From: Woeseiaceae bacterium
GTDB taxonomy: Bacteria; Pseudomonadota; Gammaproteobacteria; Steroidobacterales; Woeseiaceae
Reading direction: 5' to 3'
Length of the DNA stretch: 64,000 bases
Assembly (NCBI GenBank): GCA_028280615.1
Contig: JANQLK010000016.1
Span: 1 to 64,000 of the forward strand
Position numbers and translations under genes: made by a program. This document shows, one piece after another, positions 34,575-43,624 of the stretch. Under the pieces are notes generated by a model, which worked only from the letters and a program-made list of their open reading frames with translations, had not been told where the DNA came from and searched no databases. The stretch's first letter is position 1; every line of letters begins with the position of its first letter.

Positions 34575-36026
34575 CTACCAGTCGACGGCGATGTACTTGG
34601 TTTCGAGGAACTCGTGCAGTCCCTCCTGCGATCCTTCCCGGCCGATGCCGCTTTGCTTGAAGCCGCCGAACGGCGCCGCCGGATCCGAGATGAAGCCGCG
34701 ATTGATGCCCATGACACCGGCCTCCACGCGTTCCGCCACGGCCAGCGCGCGGCCGACGTCGCGGCCGCAGACGTAGGCGGCGAGGCCGAAGATCGTGTCG
34801 TTGGCCATCTCGACGACTTCGTCGACCGTGTCGAACGGCACGATCGTGGCGACGGGCCCGAAGATTTCGGTGTGCAGGATTTCGGCTTCGTCCGGGATGT
34901 TCACGATGACCGTCGGCTCGTAGAAGAACCCCGGGCGATCCGGGCGCTTGCCGCCCGTCAATACGTCCGCGCCCATGCCGACGGCCTCGTCGACGAGCTG
35001 CTCGACCTTGTCGCGCGTGCTGGCGTTGACGAGCGGGCCGACGTCGACGCCGTCGTCGAGGCCCGGTCCTACTTTCAGCTTGCCCATCTTCTGGGCGAGG
35101 CGATTCGCGAACTCGTCGATCAGGCTCGAGTGGCAGTAGAAGCGGTTGGCGCCGATGCAGGACTCGCCGGCGTTACGGATCTTCGCGACCAGCGCGGCGT
35201 CCGCGGCGACGTCCAGGTCGGCGTCGTCGAGTACGATGAACGGTGCGTTGCCGCCGAGCTCCATCGAGCAGTTGACGACCTTCTCGGCCGCCTTGGCGAG
35301 CAGGATCCGACCGACTTCGGTGGAGCCCGTGAACGAGATCTTGCGCGTCCGGTCGTCCTCGAGGATCGTATTCGAGATCACCGACGAGCGCTTCGACGGC
35401 AACAGGTTGACGACGCCGTCGGGCACGCCGGCTTCCTTGAAGTGTTCCATCATCATGAGCGCCGTGAGCGGCGTCTCCGACGCAGGTTTCAGGATCGTCG
35501 TGCAGCCCGCCGCCAGCGCCGGCGCTATCTTGCGCGTCGCCATCGCCGCCGGGAAATTCCAGGGTGTAATCAGCAGGCTGACGCCAACCGGGCGATTCAG
35601 CACCAGGATATTGTTGTTGCCCGCCGGCGCCCGGCCGAAGCGGCCCGAGTAGCGGACGGCCTCCTCGGCGAACCAGCGCATGAAACCGGCGGCGTAGTTG
35701 ACCTCGCCGATGCCCTCGGCCAGTGTCTTGCCTTCTTCGCGGGAGATGATCGTCGCGTAGTCTTCGCGGCGTTCGATCATGAGGTCGTAGGACTTGCGCA
35801 GGATATCGGCGCGTTCCACGGGCGGCCGCGCCGCCCAGTCCTCGCCGGCGGCGAACGCGGCATCCACGGCCGCGGTTGCGTCGTCCGCGGTCGCGCTGGC
35901 GATCGACGCGATCACCTGTTCGGTGGCCGGGTCGTAGACGTCGAAGCGTTCGCCGCTCGAGCCGTCTCGCCACTCGCCGCCAATGAATAGGCCGGTCGGC
36001 ACACTCCTGATCAGCGCGTCACTCAT
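34575..36026 (-). CDS. NAD(P)-dependent aldehyde dehydrogenase, succinate-semialdehyde type
   Basis: This 483-residue enzyme oxidises an aldehyde to its acid. The catalytic pair is Glu256 (MELGGNAPFIV) and Cys290 (GESCIGANRFY). Cofactor motifs are PWNFP (155-159) and FTGSTEVG (232-239). The overall sequence is closest in pattern to GabD-type succinate-semialdehyde dehydrogenases (LGGNAPFIVLDDADLDVA). It ends 30 bases before the fused E1 gene and begins 15 bases after the M24 gene stop, so it is in the same operon. Confidence 0.93.
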   Translation of the reverse strand: MSDALIRSVPTGLFIGGEWRDGSSGERFDVYDPATEQVIASIASATADDATAAVDAAFAAGEDWAARPPVERADILRKSYDLMIERREDYATIISREEGKTLAEGIGEVNYAAGFMRWFAEEAVRYSGRFGRAPAGNNNILVLNRPVGVSLLITPWNFPAAMATRKIAPALAAGCTTILKPASETPLTALMMMEHFKEAGVPDGVVNLLPSKRSSVISNTILEDDRTRKISFTGSTEVGRILLAKAAEKVVNCSMELGGNAPFIVLDDADLDVAADAALVAKIRNAGESCIGANRFYCHSSLIDEFANRLAQKMGKLKVGPGLDDGVDVGPLVNASTRDKVEQLVDEAVGMGADVLTGGKRPDRPGFFYEPTVIVNIPDEAEILHTEIFGPVATIVPFDTVDEVVEMANDTIFGLAAYVCGRDVGRALAVAERVEAGVMGINRGFISDPAAPFGGFKQSGIGREGSQEGLHEFLETKYIAVDW

Positions 36027-36041
36027 TGCGCTGGGACTCCT

Positions 36042-37343
36042 CTAGTACTTGTTTGCGACGAACAATTCGTCCGCCGGGAACAGCGTAATGACTCGACAGC
36101 CGTCGCGGGTCACGACGACTTCCTCCTCGATACGCGCCGCGCCGCTGCCATCCGCCGCCGGGCAATAGGTTTCGAGCGCGAACACCATGCCTTCCTCGAG
36201 CTCGAACGGCTGGTCGAACGACACGAGGCGGCTGATGATCGGGCGCTCGTGAAGCGCAAGCCCCAGGCCGTGGCCGAACTGCAGGCCGAACGCCTCCATC
36301 TCGTTCGCGAATCCGAACTCCGGGGCTTCGGGCCAGAGGGCCGCGATCTTGTCGGTCGTGACGCCGGGCTTGACCATGTTGATGGCCGCGTCGATCCACT
36401 CGCGGGCCTTTTTGTAAGCGTCGATCTGGCCCTGAGTGGCGAGGCCTACGTTCAGCGTCCGGTAGTAGCAGGTGCGGTAGCCCATGAACGACTGGATGAC
36501 GTCGAAGAACGCCTGGTCGCCCGGGCGGTACATGCGATCGGTGAAGTTGTGCGGGTGCGGCGCGCAGCGCTCACCGGATACGGCGTTGATCGCTTCGACG
36601 TCGTCGGAGCCGTTGTCGTAGAGGAATTTGTTGGCCAGCGCGACCATCTCATTCTCGCGGGCGCCGGGTTTCAGGTTCTCGGCGATCAGCTGGTAGCAGC
36701 CGTCCACCATCGACGCCGACTGGTTGAGCAGGACGATTTCATCCATGCTCTTGATCTGGCGTGCATCGAGCAGCACCTGCTGAGCGTCTCGCACATCCAG
36801 ACCTTCGGCCTGCAGTGCGAACATCATCTCCGGCTCGACGACGTCGACGCCCAACGGCATGTCGGCGACGCCTTCGACGCGCAGCAGGTCGGCAATCTCC
36901 TTGGCCGCGTTCTTGAACAGGTTGGCCTCTTTCGCCACCGACCCGCGCAGTCCGAGCATGCCCGCGCGGCAGTGGTCCTCTTTGAGCCACGGCGCAAACA
37001 GACGGTGATGGGCGGCCGCGGAGCCGAAATCCCACAGGTACGGGTCCGCGCTGCCCGTGAACAGCGCGTAGCGGCAGATCTTGTCGCGGCTCCATTCGCC
37101 GATGACGCTGCTCGTCAGGTAGCGAATGTTGTTGTTGTCGAAGCACAGCAGGGCGCCCAGGTCGGAGCCCGCCAGCGCCTGCCGCGCCCGGGCGACCCGG
37201 TATCGATGCAGGCGGCGGAAATCGACGCGCTCTTCGAAATCGACGTTGGTGCGGCCGGGCGCGGCAATCGGCCGCTCCCAGTTCCAACGGGGGTCGAGGT
37301 CTTCGGCTGTGATGCCGGTCGGGGAGGTGCTGGACTCTGACAT
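36042..37343 (-). CDS. M24 (creatinase/aminopeptidase P fold) family protein with altered metal site
   Basis: This 433-residue protein has an N-terminal creatinase-type domain and a C-terminal pita-bread domain. Canonical M24 ligands are two Asp, one His and two Glu. I see Asp281 (FFDVIQSFMGY), His358 (FGHGLGLALHERP), Glu391 (ALETYCP) and Glu406 (RIEEEVVV), but the second Asp is replaced by Cys292 (GYRTCYYRT). The family covers Xaa-Pro peptidases, creatinase and the DMSP lyase DddP. The overall layout reminds me of DddP-type members, but identity is unproved. ATG at 37343 has GGAG 9 bases upstream. As the first gene of the catabolic operon it may perform the entry step. Confidence 0.85.
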   Translation of the reverse strand: MSESSTSPTGITAEDLDPRWNWERPIAAPGRTNVDFEERVDFRRLHRYRVARARQALAGSDLGALLCFDNNNIRYLTSSVIGEWSRDKICRYALFTGSADPYLWDFGSAAAHHRLFAPWLKEDHCRAGMLGLRGSVAKEANLFKNAAKEIADLLRVEGVADMPLGVDVVEPEMMFALQAEGLDVRDAQQVLLDARQIKSMDEIVLLNQSASMVDGCYQLIAENLKPGARENEMVALANKFLYDNGSDDVEAINAVSGERCAPHPHNFTDRMYRPGDQAFFDVIQSFMGYRTCYYRTLNVGLATQGQIDAYKKAREWIDAAINMVKPGVTTDKIAALWPEAPEFGFANEMEAFGLQFGHGLGLALHERPIISRLVSFDQPFELEEGMVFALETYCPAADGSGAARIEEEVVVTRDGCRVITLFPADELFVANKY

Positions 37344-37764
37344 TCGTTTCGCGCTCCGGGTTTTGACTGTTCAGCCGGGCCAGGGGTCTGCGCAGGCCGG
37401 CGAATCGTTTTGCAGACGTGTGCATACTATAGCGCCGCATGTTCCGGGTTTCAAGCGCCAAGTGAACGGACCGGCCGGGCGGGCGGGAATCCGCGGAAAA
37501 CGGGTGTTTGCCCCTGAAATCGCCGATACTGTGGAGGTTTGGGGGAGGGTACTTCTTTATATGGGAAATTTTTCGCTCAGCGTTCGCGGGAGCAAGGATC
37601 TTGGCGGCCGCTTGCAGAGCGCACCGAGCGATGCTACGGTATGCACACGTGCGCATCTTGTGCCAGGCAGGCCACGACGCGGCCGACGAGCCGCGAGGCG
37701 CAAGCGAGCGAAAGCAAACACCAGATTAGGTACGCCAGATAGAGACCCTCAGGAGAACACAACA
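37344..37764. promoter_or_regulatory. Divergent control region between M24 operon and dehydrogenase operon
   Basis: About 420 bases without a gene separate two divergent operons and must hold both promoters. A locally AT-rich stretch (CTTCTTTATATGGGAAATTTTTCG) lies near 37552-37576 and could be a plus-strand promoter region. ACTATAGCG near 37427 is a possible -10-like site. Neither has a convincing partner box. AGGAG of the plus-strand gene is at 37751-37755. Confidence 0.45.
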
Positions 37765-38715
37765 ATGAGTGCAGCAGATCTTTCGAAGTACACCATCGGT
37801 TGGGTTGGAATGGGCCGCATGGGGTATCCCATGGCCGAGCGTCTCGCGAAGGCGGGCGCCGATCTCGCCGTGTGGAACCGGACCCGCTCCAAGGCCGAGC
37901 CGCTGACGGAGCATGGCGCGACGATCGTCGACAGCCTGTCCGACCTGGCGAGCCGCGACATCGTTTTCTCGATGGTATCGACGTCCAACGACGTCAAGCA
38001 GGTGCTGTTCGGCGATAACGGCATACTGTCCGGCGACGCGACGCCGAAGATCTTCGTCGAATGCTCGAGCATTTCGGTGGAAGCGTCGGCAGAGATTCGC
38101 GAGGCGATCGAGGCGCGCGGCGCGAAGTACATCGCCTCGCCCGTGAGCGGCAACGGCAAGTGCGTCAAGGCCGGCAAGCTGGCGCTCGTGACGTCAGGTC
38201 CGCGCGACGTCTTCGAGGAGGTCAGGGTTTACCAGGAGATCATCGCCGGCCTCGGCGTCACCTATGTCGGCGAGGGCGAACTGTCTCGCACGATGAAGAT
38301 TTGCCACAACGTCTTCCTGGGGGTAGTGACGCAGTCGCTCGCGGAGCTCACGATCCTCGCGCAGAAGGCAGGTGTGCCCCGGCACGCCTTCCTCGAATTC
38401 ATCAACAAGAGCGTGATGGGCTCGATCTTCACGAAGTACAAGACGCCGGGCTGGGTGAAGCAGGACTACACGACAACGTTCACGCCCGAACTCATGCGCA
38501 AGGACATGGACCTGGGGCTGGGTCTCGGGCGCGAGCACGAAGTGCCGATGCCCGTCGCCGGCGCGACCCGCGATATCATCCAGCAGTCGATGGGCCACGG
38601 GAACAACGGCGACATCGACTTCAGCATCGTGCTCGAGTACATGGCACAGTGCAGCGGTATCGAGAAGCTGGAATCCGAAGACGTCGAGGTCGCCGACGGC
38701 CTCGAGGCCGCCTGA
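37765..38715 (+). CDS. NAD(P)-dependent beta-hydroxyacid dehydrogenase (3-hydroxyisobutyrate dehydrogenase family)
   Basis: This 316-residue enzyme oxidises a beta-hydroxy acid to a semialdehyde, or reduces the reverse. The Rossmann motif is GMGRMG (15-20), the substrate loop SPVSGNGKC (125-133) and the catalytic Lys178 with Asn182 (SRTMKICHN). ATG follows AGGAG by 9 bases. The family includes 3-hydroxyisobutyrate, tartronate-semialdehyde and glyoxylate reductases; the loop SPVSGN instead of APVSGG leaves the substrate open. It leads a plus-strand gene series. Confidence 0.92.
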   Translation: MSAADLSKYTIGWVGMGRMGYPMAERLAKAGADLAVWNRTRSKAEPLTEHGATIVDSLSDLASRDIVFSMVSTSNDVKQVLFGDNGILSGDATPKIFVECSSISVEASAEIREAIEARGAKYIASPVSGNGKCVKAGKLALVTSGPRDVFEEVRVYQEIIAGLGVTYVGEGELSRTMKICHNVFLGVVTQSLAELTILAQKAGVPRHAFLEFINKSVMGSIFTKYKTPGWVKQDYTTTFTPELMRKDMDLGLGLGREHEVPMPVAGATRDIIQQSMGHGNNGDIDFSIVLEYMAQCSGIEKLESEDVEVADGLEAA

Positions 38716-38735
38716 CCATCCAGGGACGACGACCG

Positions 38736-39026
38736 ATGCCGACTTACGTATACGAAACCGTTCCAGCTGACAGCGACGCGGAGCCGCGTCGTTTCGAAGT
38801 GTTTCAGCGCATGCAGGACGAGCCGCTCGAGGCCGCCCCCGATACCGGCGAGCCGGTTCGGCGAATCATCACGGGGGGTATCGGCATTCGCCTGAAGGGC
38901 CTGAAACGCAGCACGGTCGTCAACAAGAAGAGCGCCGCCGCGACCGCCTGCGGCTGCGCGACGGGCAAGCCGCACCGCCATCCGCCGGGCCGATCGCACG
39001 GGCCCGGCTGCGGCCACAAGCACTGA
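38736..39026 (+). CDS. FmdB-like small protein lacking the zinc-ribbon cysteines
   Basis: This 96-residue protein follows the FmdB pattern MPTYVYE...FEVFQRMQDEPLE...GEPVRRIITGG, where the normal family has CxxCG and CPxCG knuckles. Here those positions read ETVPADSDAE and APDTGEP, so all four zinc cysteines are gone. Instead the C-terminus is Cys/His-rich (CGCATGKPHRHPP, then HGPGCGHKH), possibly a new metal site. It lies 20 bases after the dehydrogenase gene and 15 before the GST gene. Function unknown; FmdB proteins are regulators or folding factors only by old annotation. Confidence 0.8.
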   Translation: MPTYVYETVPADSDAEPRRFEVFQRMQDEPLEAAPDTGEPVRRIITGGIGIRLKGLKRSTVVNKKSAAATACGCATGKPHRHPPGRSHGPGCGHKH

Positions 39027-39041
39027 TCCAACCGGAGCACC

Positions 39042-39818
39042 GTGGCAGGCATGGAATTCGTTCTGTACAACGCACCGCAGTCGACCTGCAGCCAGAAGGC
39101 TCGTATCACCCTGCTCGAAAAGGGCCTCGACTACGGTGAGAAGAAACTGGACCTGTTCAGGGGCGACCAGCTCAAGCCCGAGTACAAGGCGATCAACCCC
39201 AACGGCGTAGTACCGAGCCTCGTGCACGACGGCGAACCCGTCATCGATTCGTCGGTGATCATGGAGTACCTCGAAGAGCTCGTGCCGTCGCCGCGGCTCG
39301 CACCCGAGGCGCCGATCGACCGGGCGCACATGCGCGAGTGGATGCGTTTCTTCGAGGAAGTGCCGACGCCGGCGATTCGCGTGCCGTCCTACAACCTCGT
39401 GTTCCTGCGCCACTTCCAGGGCATGACCGAGGAGGAGTTCCTGGCCTTCGGCGAATCGAAGCCGCTGCGCAAGGACTTTTTTCTGAAGATGGGACGCACC
39501 GGCTACAGCGACGACGAAATGCGACAGTCGCTGTCGCGCCTGAAGCTCACGATCGATCGCATGGAGACCGCGCTCGACGATGGCCGGACCTATCTGCTCG
39601 GTGACTTCAGTCTCGCCGATATTTGCGTGCTGCCGACCTTCCTGCGCATGCAGGACATCGGCCTTCGACCCCTGTGGGCGGACTTCCCGGGCGTGACGCG
39701 CTGGTACGATGCCGCGAGCGGCCGCCCGAGCGTACGAGAGGCCATGTACCACGGCTCGCTGCTGTCGGAGAAGTACGGCGAGTCGGTCGACGTCGAACTC
39801 GACCGCTATTTCGGATAG
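39042..39818 (+). CDS. Glutathione S-transferase family protein
   Basis: This protein of about 255 residues has an N-terminal thioredoxin-fold GST domain (FVLYNAPQSTCSQKARITLLEKG, NPNGVVPSLVHDG, IDSSVIMEYLEE) and a C-terminal helical domain. Cys in STCSQK is at the catalytic position. The start could be GTG at 39042 (GGAG 4 bases upstream) or ATG at 39051 (13 bases); the ATG gives the family-like beginning. It is transcribed with the Mo-hydroxylase genes that follow. Confidence 0.9.
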   Translation: MAGMEFVLYNAPQSTCSQKARITLLEKGLDYGEKKLDLFRGDQLKPEYKAINPNGVVPSLVHDGEPVIDSSVIMEYLEELVPSPRLAPEAPIDRAHMREWMRFFEEVPTPAIRVPSYNLVFLRHFQGMTEEEFLAFGESKPLRKDFFLKMGRTGYSDDEMRQSLSRLKLTIDRMETALDDGRTYLLGDFSLADICVLPTFLRMQDIGLRPLWADFPGVTRWYDAASGRPSVREAMYHGSLLSEKYGESVDVELDRYFG

Positions 39819-39825
39819 CGACACC

Positions 39826-40305
39826 GTGGTGAGCCGAATCCGACTCGATGTCAACGGCGAGCCGCACGATGTGAAGGTCGAAGCCGGCGAGCCGTTGCTG
39901 TATGTGCTCCGCAATCAGCTCAATCTGAACGGCCCTCGTTTTGGCTGTGGGCTCGCCCAGTGTGGCAGCTGTGCCGTACTCGTCGACGGCGTCGCCATGC
40001 GATCCTGCGTGCTGCCGGCCGCGGCCGCCGTGAACAAGGCCGTGACGACGCTCGAGGGTCTCGGCAGTGCCGGCAAACCGTCGCGCGTCCAGCGGGCCTT
40101 CATCGACGAGCAGGCCATGCAGTGTGGCTACTGCAGCAACGGCATGATCGTCGCGGCGACGGCGCTGCTCGAGACGAACCCCGAGCCGACGCGCGACGAC
40201 GTCGTCGCGGCCCTTGACGGCACGCTCTGCCGCTGCGGCAGCCACAACCGGATCGTCCGCGCCGTGTTGCGCGCGGCCGGGGCGGGCGATACACGAGATG
40301 CCTGA
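39826..40305 (+). CDS. Two-[2Fe-2S] small subunit of a molybdenum hydroxylase
   Basis: This protein of about 159 residues starts at one of two adjacent GTG codons (39826 or 39829), 7 bases after the GST stop. The plant-type ferredoxin motif (GCGLAQCGSCAVLVDG, then SC) is followed by the all-alpha iron-sulfur domain (MQCGYCSNGM and LCRCGSHNRI). It passes electrons from the molybdopterin subunit. It has no signal peptide and would be exported by riding with the Tat-targeted large subunit. It resembles the IorA/aldehyde oxidoreductase small subunits; no FAD subunit gene is nearby. Confidence 0.93.
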   Translation: MVSRIRLDVNGEPHDVKVEAGEPLLYVLRNQLNLNGPRFGCGLAQCGSCAVLVDGVAMRSCVLPAAAAVNKAVTTLEGLGSAGKPSRVQRAFIDEQAMQCGYCSNGMIVAATALLETNPEPTRDDVVAALDGTLCRCGSHNRIVRAVLRAAGAGDTRDA

Positions 40306-42508
40306 TCGACGCGAATTCCTGAAAGCGGCGGCCGGGATATCGGTCGGCTTCTGCCTGGGCCCCGTGGCCGCCGCCGCGGAGGCGGCACAGCCGCTGCCGC
40401 CAATGATCCGCCGCAACCCGCGAATCGACAGTTGGCTCGCGCTCGGTACGGACGGCGGCGTGCGTGTCTACACCGGGCGCGTCGAACTGGGGCAGGGCAT
40501 TCGCACGGCGCTCGCGCAGATCGTCGCGGAGGAACTCGACCTCGGGCTTGACGCGGTACGGATTGAGACCGTCGACACCGCGCACTCGCCCGACGAGGGC
40601 TACACGTTCGGCAGCGTCTCGATTCAGCTCGGCGGCACGGCGCTGCGCCACGCCGCCGCCTACCTGCGCGAAATACTCGTGGCACGCGCCGCCGAGTTGC
40701 TGCGCGCTCAGCCGGACCGGCTCGAGGTCGGGGCAGGGCAGGTCCGCGCGCCCGGAGGCGGGTCCGCAAGCTATGCCGAGATCGCGGAGGCGGCGTCGCT
40801 CACTACCGAGGTCGGCGCTGCCACACCGAAGCCCGTCGAGCACTACCGGTCGGTGGGCACGAGCGCCGCGCGCGAGGATATTCCGGCCAAGGTGTTCGCC
40901 GAGGCCGTTTTCATCCAGGACTTCCGCCCGCCGGACGTCGTACACGCCCGCATGGTCAAGCCGCCCGCGCACACGTCGACGCTCGAGGCCATCGACACGG
41001 CCGCGCTCGGCGACGACATCGACGTCGTCCGGGACGGCAGCTTCGTCGCCGTCCTGAGCGGCAACGAATACCGCGCCGTTCGCGCCGCGGCGGCACTCGC
41101 CGGGGCGGCGCGTTGGTCGGCGCCGGCGAGCTACCCGGGAAGCGACGCGGCCGACCGTTGGCTTGAGCTCGCCGACGCCGACGAGGCCGTGGTACACGAC
41201 GAGGGGCGGCCGGTCGGCGACACCGCGCGCCGCTTCAGCGTGAGCTACCGGCGAGGCTTCCACGCGCACGCGTCTCTGTCGCCGTCCATGGCCATCGCGC
41301 GGTTCGCGGACGGCGTTCTGACCGTCTGGTGCCACGGGCAGGGGATGTATCCGCTGCGCGGGGCGATTGCGGGTGTCGTGGGTCTCGACGACAACGCCGT
41401 GCGCTGCATCCACATGCAGTCCTCGGGCGTGTACGGTCACAACGGCGCCGACGACGCCGCCTGCGATGCCGCCGTGATCGCGATGGCCCGGCCGGGTACG
41501 ACGGTGCGGCTCCAGTACTCGCGCGGCGACGAGTTTGCGACCGAACCCCTGGGCAGCGCCATGCGAATCGCGATCGACGCCGGGACGGATGCCGACGGTC
41601 GAATCCGCGACTGGACGGGCACGATCAGCAGCGGTCCGCATTCGACCCGGCCGAACGGCCGCCGTTCGGCGGGCTTCCTGGGGTCTGCTGCATTGCTCGA
41701 GACGCCCGCTGGCGACGCGATACCGCGGCCGCTTGCGCTGCCGCGCGGCGGCGCGGACAGGAACGCGGTTCCCTACTACGCGATCGACCGCGTTCGCCTC
41801 GCGAAGCGCTTCATCGCCGATACGCCCACGCGCGTGTCGGCGCTCAGAGCGCTCGGCGCCTACGCCAACATCTTTGCCATCGACAGCCTCGTCGACGAAA
41901 TGGCTGCCGCGCACGATCGGGATCCGTTCGACTACCGGCTCGAGCATCTTGACGACGAGCGTGCGCGAACGGTGCTGGCACGATTGCGCGAGCTCTGCGC
42001 ACAGACCTGGGACGACGACCAGCCGTTCGGCGTCGGCTTCGGCCGCTACAAGAACTCCGCGGCGTACTGCGCCGTCGCCGTGCGCGTCGAGGTCGACGCC
42101 GGGCGCGAGCGCATCGTCGCCAGGCGGGCGATCGCCGTCGTCGACGCCGGGCTGGTCGTGAATCCAGACGGCGTCGAAAACCAGGTCGAGGGCGGCATCG
42201 TCCAATCGACGAGCTGGACGCTCAAGGAGCGCATGTTCGTCCGCGACCGCGCGAGATCCGGGCGCGACTGGGCAAGCTATCCGATCCTCACGTTCAGCGA
42301 GGTGCCCGAGGTCAGGGTCGAACTCATCGACCGGCCCGACCGGCCGTCGCTCGGCGTCGGCGAGGTGTCGCAAGGTCCGATGGCTGCCGCGATCGGCAAC
42401 GCGATTGCGAGAACGACGGGCGTTCGCATGCGCGAGCTGCCGATTCGCTATGAAGACCTGGCCGCCGCGATGACGACAACGAACCAGGTGACGAAGCATG
42501 CAGGCTGA
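40298..42508 (+). CDS. Tat-exported molybdopterin large subunit, IorB-type aldehyde/N-heterocycle oxidoreductase
   Basis: This 736-residue subunit binds the molybdenum cofactor and hydroxylates an aldehyde or N-heterocycle with water. The N-terminus has the Tat motif DRREFLK followed by a hydrophobic segment. Conserved pieces are GRVELGQGIRTALAQIVAEEL near residue 60, the repeated cofactor-binding segments in the middle, and the catalytic-Glu motif GVGEVSQGP near the C-terminus. ATG at 40298 overlaps the small-subunit stop. The length matches IorB-type subunits with Tat signals and no FAD partner. The substrate is unknown. Confidence 0.92.
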   Translation: MPDRREFLKAAAGISVGFCLGPVAAAAEAAQPLPPMIRRNPRIDSWLALGTDGGVRVYTGRVELGQGIRTALAQIVAEELDLGLDAVRIETVDTAHSPDEGYTFGSVSIQLGGTALRHAAAYLREILVARAAELLRAQPDRLEVGAGQVRAPGGGSASYAEIAEAASLTTEVGAATPKPVEHYRSVGTSAAREDIPAKVFAEAVFIQDFRPPDVVHARMVKPPAHTSTLEAIDTAALGDDIDVVRDGSFVAVLSGNEYRAVRAAAALAGAARWSAPASYPGSDAADRWLELADADEAVVHDEGRPVGDTARRFSVSYRRGFHAHASLSPSMAIARFADGVLTVWCHGQGMYPLRGAIAGVVGLDDNAVRCIHMQSSGVYGHNGADDAACDAAVIAMARPGTTVRLQYSRGDEFATEPLGSAMRIAIDAGTDADGRIRDWTGTISSGPHSTRPNGRRSAGFLGSAALLETPAGDAIPRPLALPRGGADRNAVPYYAIDRVRLAKRFIADTPTRVSALRALGAYANIFAIDSLVDEMAAAHDRDPFDYRLEHLDDERARTVLARLRELCAQTWDDDQPFGVGFGRYKNSAAYCAVAVRVEVDAGRERIVARRAIAVVDAGLVVNPDGVENQVEGGIVQSTSWTLKERMFVRDRARSGRDWASYPILTFSEVPEVRVELIDRPDRPSLGVGEVSQGPMAAAIGNAIARTTGVRMRELPIRYEDLAAAMTTTNQVTKHAG

Positions 42509-43541
42509 ACGAAGAGCCTTTCTCAAGAAACTCGCCGCGGCGTCCTTAAGCCTCGCGGCGCCCGGCCTGTCTGCTGCGGCTGCCCGTGCCGCCGGATTGC
42601 CGTACCGTGTCATCGATATCCATGCGCACTGCGTGGTGCCCGAGGTCCAGGCGCTCGATATCGATTTTCCGATGACCGGAATCGGTTTTCCGGGCTGGCA
42701 GACGCTGTCCGAGGCGCGCATCGAGGACATGGACGCGCGCCGCATCGACATCCAGGTGCTAAGCATCAATCGCTACTGGTGGTATCGAGCCAAACCTGGC
42801 CTTGCGGACGACATCGTACGGCTGCACGACGAGGCGCTGTCCGCGTGGTGCAGGCGACATCCCGAACGCTTCGTGGGCCTGAGCTCGGTCGCCCTGCAGC
42901 ACCCGGAACTCGCCGCCGACCAGCTCGAACGTGCCGTCAGCGAGTACGGACTTCGCGGCGCGTCGATCGGCGGGACTGTGCTCGGCGAGCCGGTGTCCTC
43001 GGAGCGCTTCGATCCGTTCTGGCGGCGCGCCGAGTCGCTCGGCGTGCCCGTGTTCATGCACCCGACGAGCGCGGCACAGCTCGTCAGGGAGCGGGCGCTT
43101 GCCGGCAACGGCGATCTCGGCAACATCATCGGCAATCCGCTGGAGACGACCGTGTTCCTGAGCCGGCTGATCTTCGACGGCACCCTGGATCGCTTCCCGA
43201 ATCTCGTGATCTGTGCGCCGCATGCCGGCGGCTACCTGCCGTCCTACCTGAGCCGTACCGAAGTCGCGTGCGAGGTTCGCCCGAAAGCCAACTGCCAGAA
43301 CGAGAAGCTGCCGAGCGAGTATCTCAAACGCCAGGTCCTGTTCGACTCGATGGTCTTTTCCGACGAAGGCCTGCGGCACCTCGTCGCCGAGGTCGGCGCG
43401 AGCCAGATCGTCTACGGCTCGGACATGCCGTTTAACTGGCCCGACACGATCGACCTGATCCTCGAGGCCGAGTTCCTCGACGATGCCGAGAAGGCAGCGA
43501 TACTCGGCGGCAACCTCGCGACGCTGCTCAATATCGACTAA
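42498..43541 (+). CDS. Tat-exported metal-dependent amidohydrolase, ACMSD/TIM-barrel family
   Basis: This 347-residue TIM-barrel enzyme begins with a Tat signal (ERRAFLKK, then SLSLAAPGLSAAAARA). The metal site is HxH at His42/His44 (DIHAHC), His in VFMHPTS, His in CAPHAGG and Asp in VYGSDMP. This pattern is that of ACMSD-like decarboxylases and related hydrolases. Its start overlaps the Mo-hydroxylase large subunit by 11 bases. With both exported, a periplasmic two-step conversion (hydroxylation, then decarboxylation or ring/amide cleavage) is likely; the compound is unknown. Confidence 0.9.
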   Translation: MQAERRAFLKKLAAASLSLAAPGLSAAAARAAGLPYRVIDIHAHCVVPEVQALDIDFPMTGIGFPGWQTLSEARIEDMDARRIDIQVLSINRYWWYRAKPGLADDIVRLHDEALSAWCRRHPERFVGLSSVALQHPELAADQLERAVSEYGLRGASIGGTVLGEPVSSERFDPFWRRAESLGVPVFMHPTSAAQLVRERALAGNGDLGNIIGNPLETTVFLSRLIFDGTLDRFPNLVICAPHAGGYLPSYLSRTEVACEVRPKANCQNEKLPSEYLKRQVLFDSMVFSDEGLRHLVAEVGASQIVYGSDMPFNWPDTIDLILEAEFLDDAEKAAILGGNLATLLNID

Positions 43542-43624
43542 CCCGGAGCGGCCACAGGGGTTTTGAGGCCGCTTCGAGTAGACTAAGCTCTGCGGCAACC
43601 ACCCAAGCGGCAGAGGTCATCAAA

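Noticed and set aside
32229..35990. A very long plus-strand open frame (over 1200 codons) opposite the E1 and aldehyde dehydrogenase genes
   Set aside because: It is an antisense shadow of high-GC codon usage; the opposite strand has clear thiamine and aldehyde dehydrogenase motifs.
36042..37343. Naming the M24 gene dddP
   Set aside because: The metal ligand change and overall divergence make the specific DMSP lyase name unsafe.
40100..42769. An 889-codon minus-strand open frame opposite the Mo hydroxylase
   Set aside because: Antisense shadow with Arg/Asp/Gly-rich low-information sequence; the plus strand encodes recognisable cofactor motifs.
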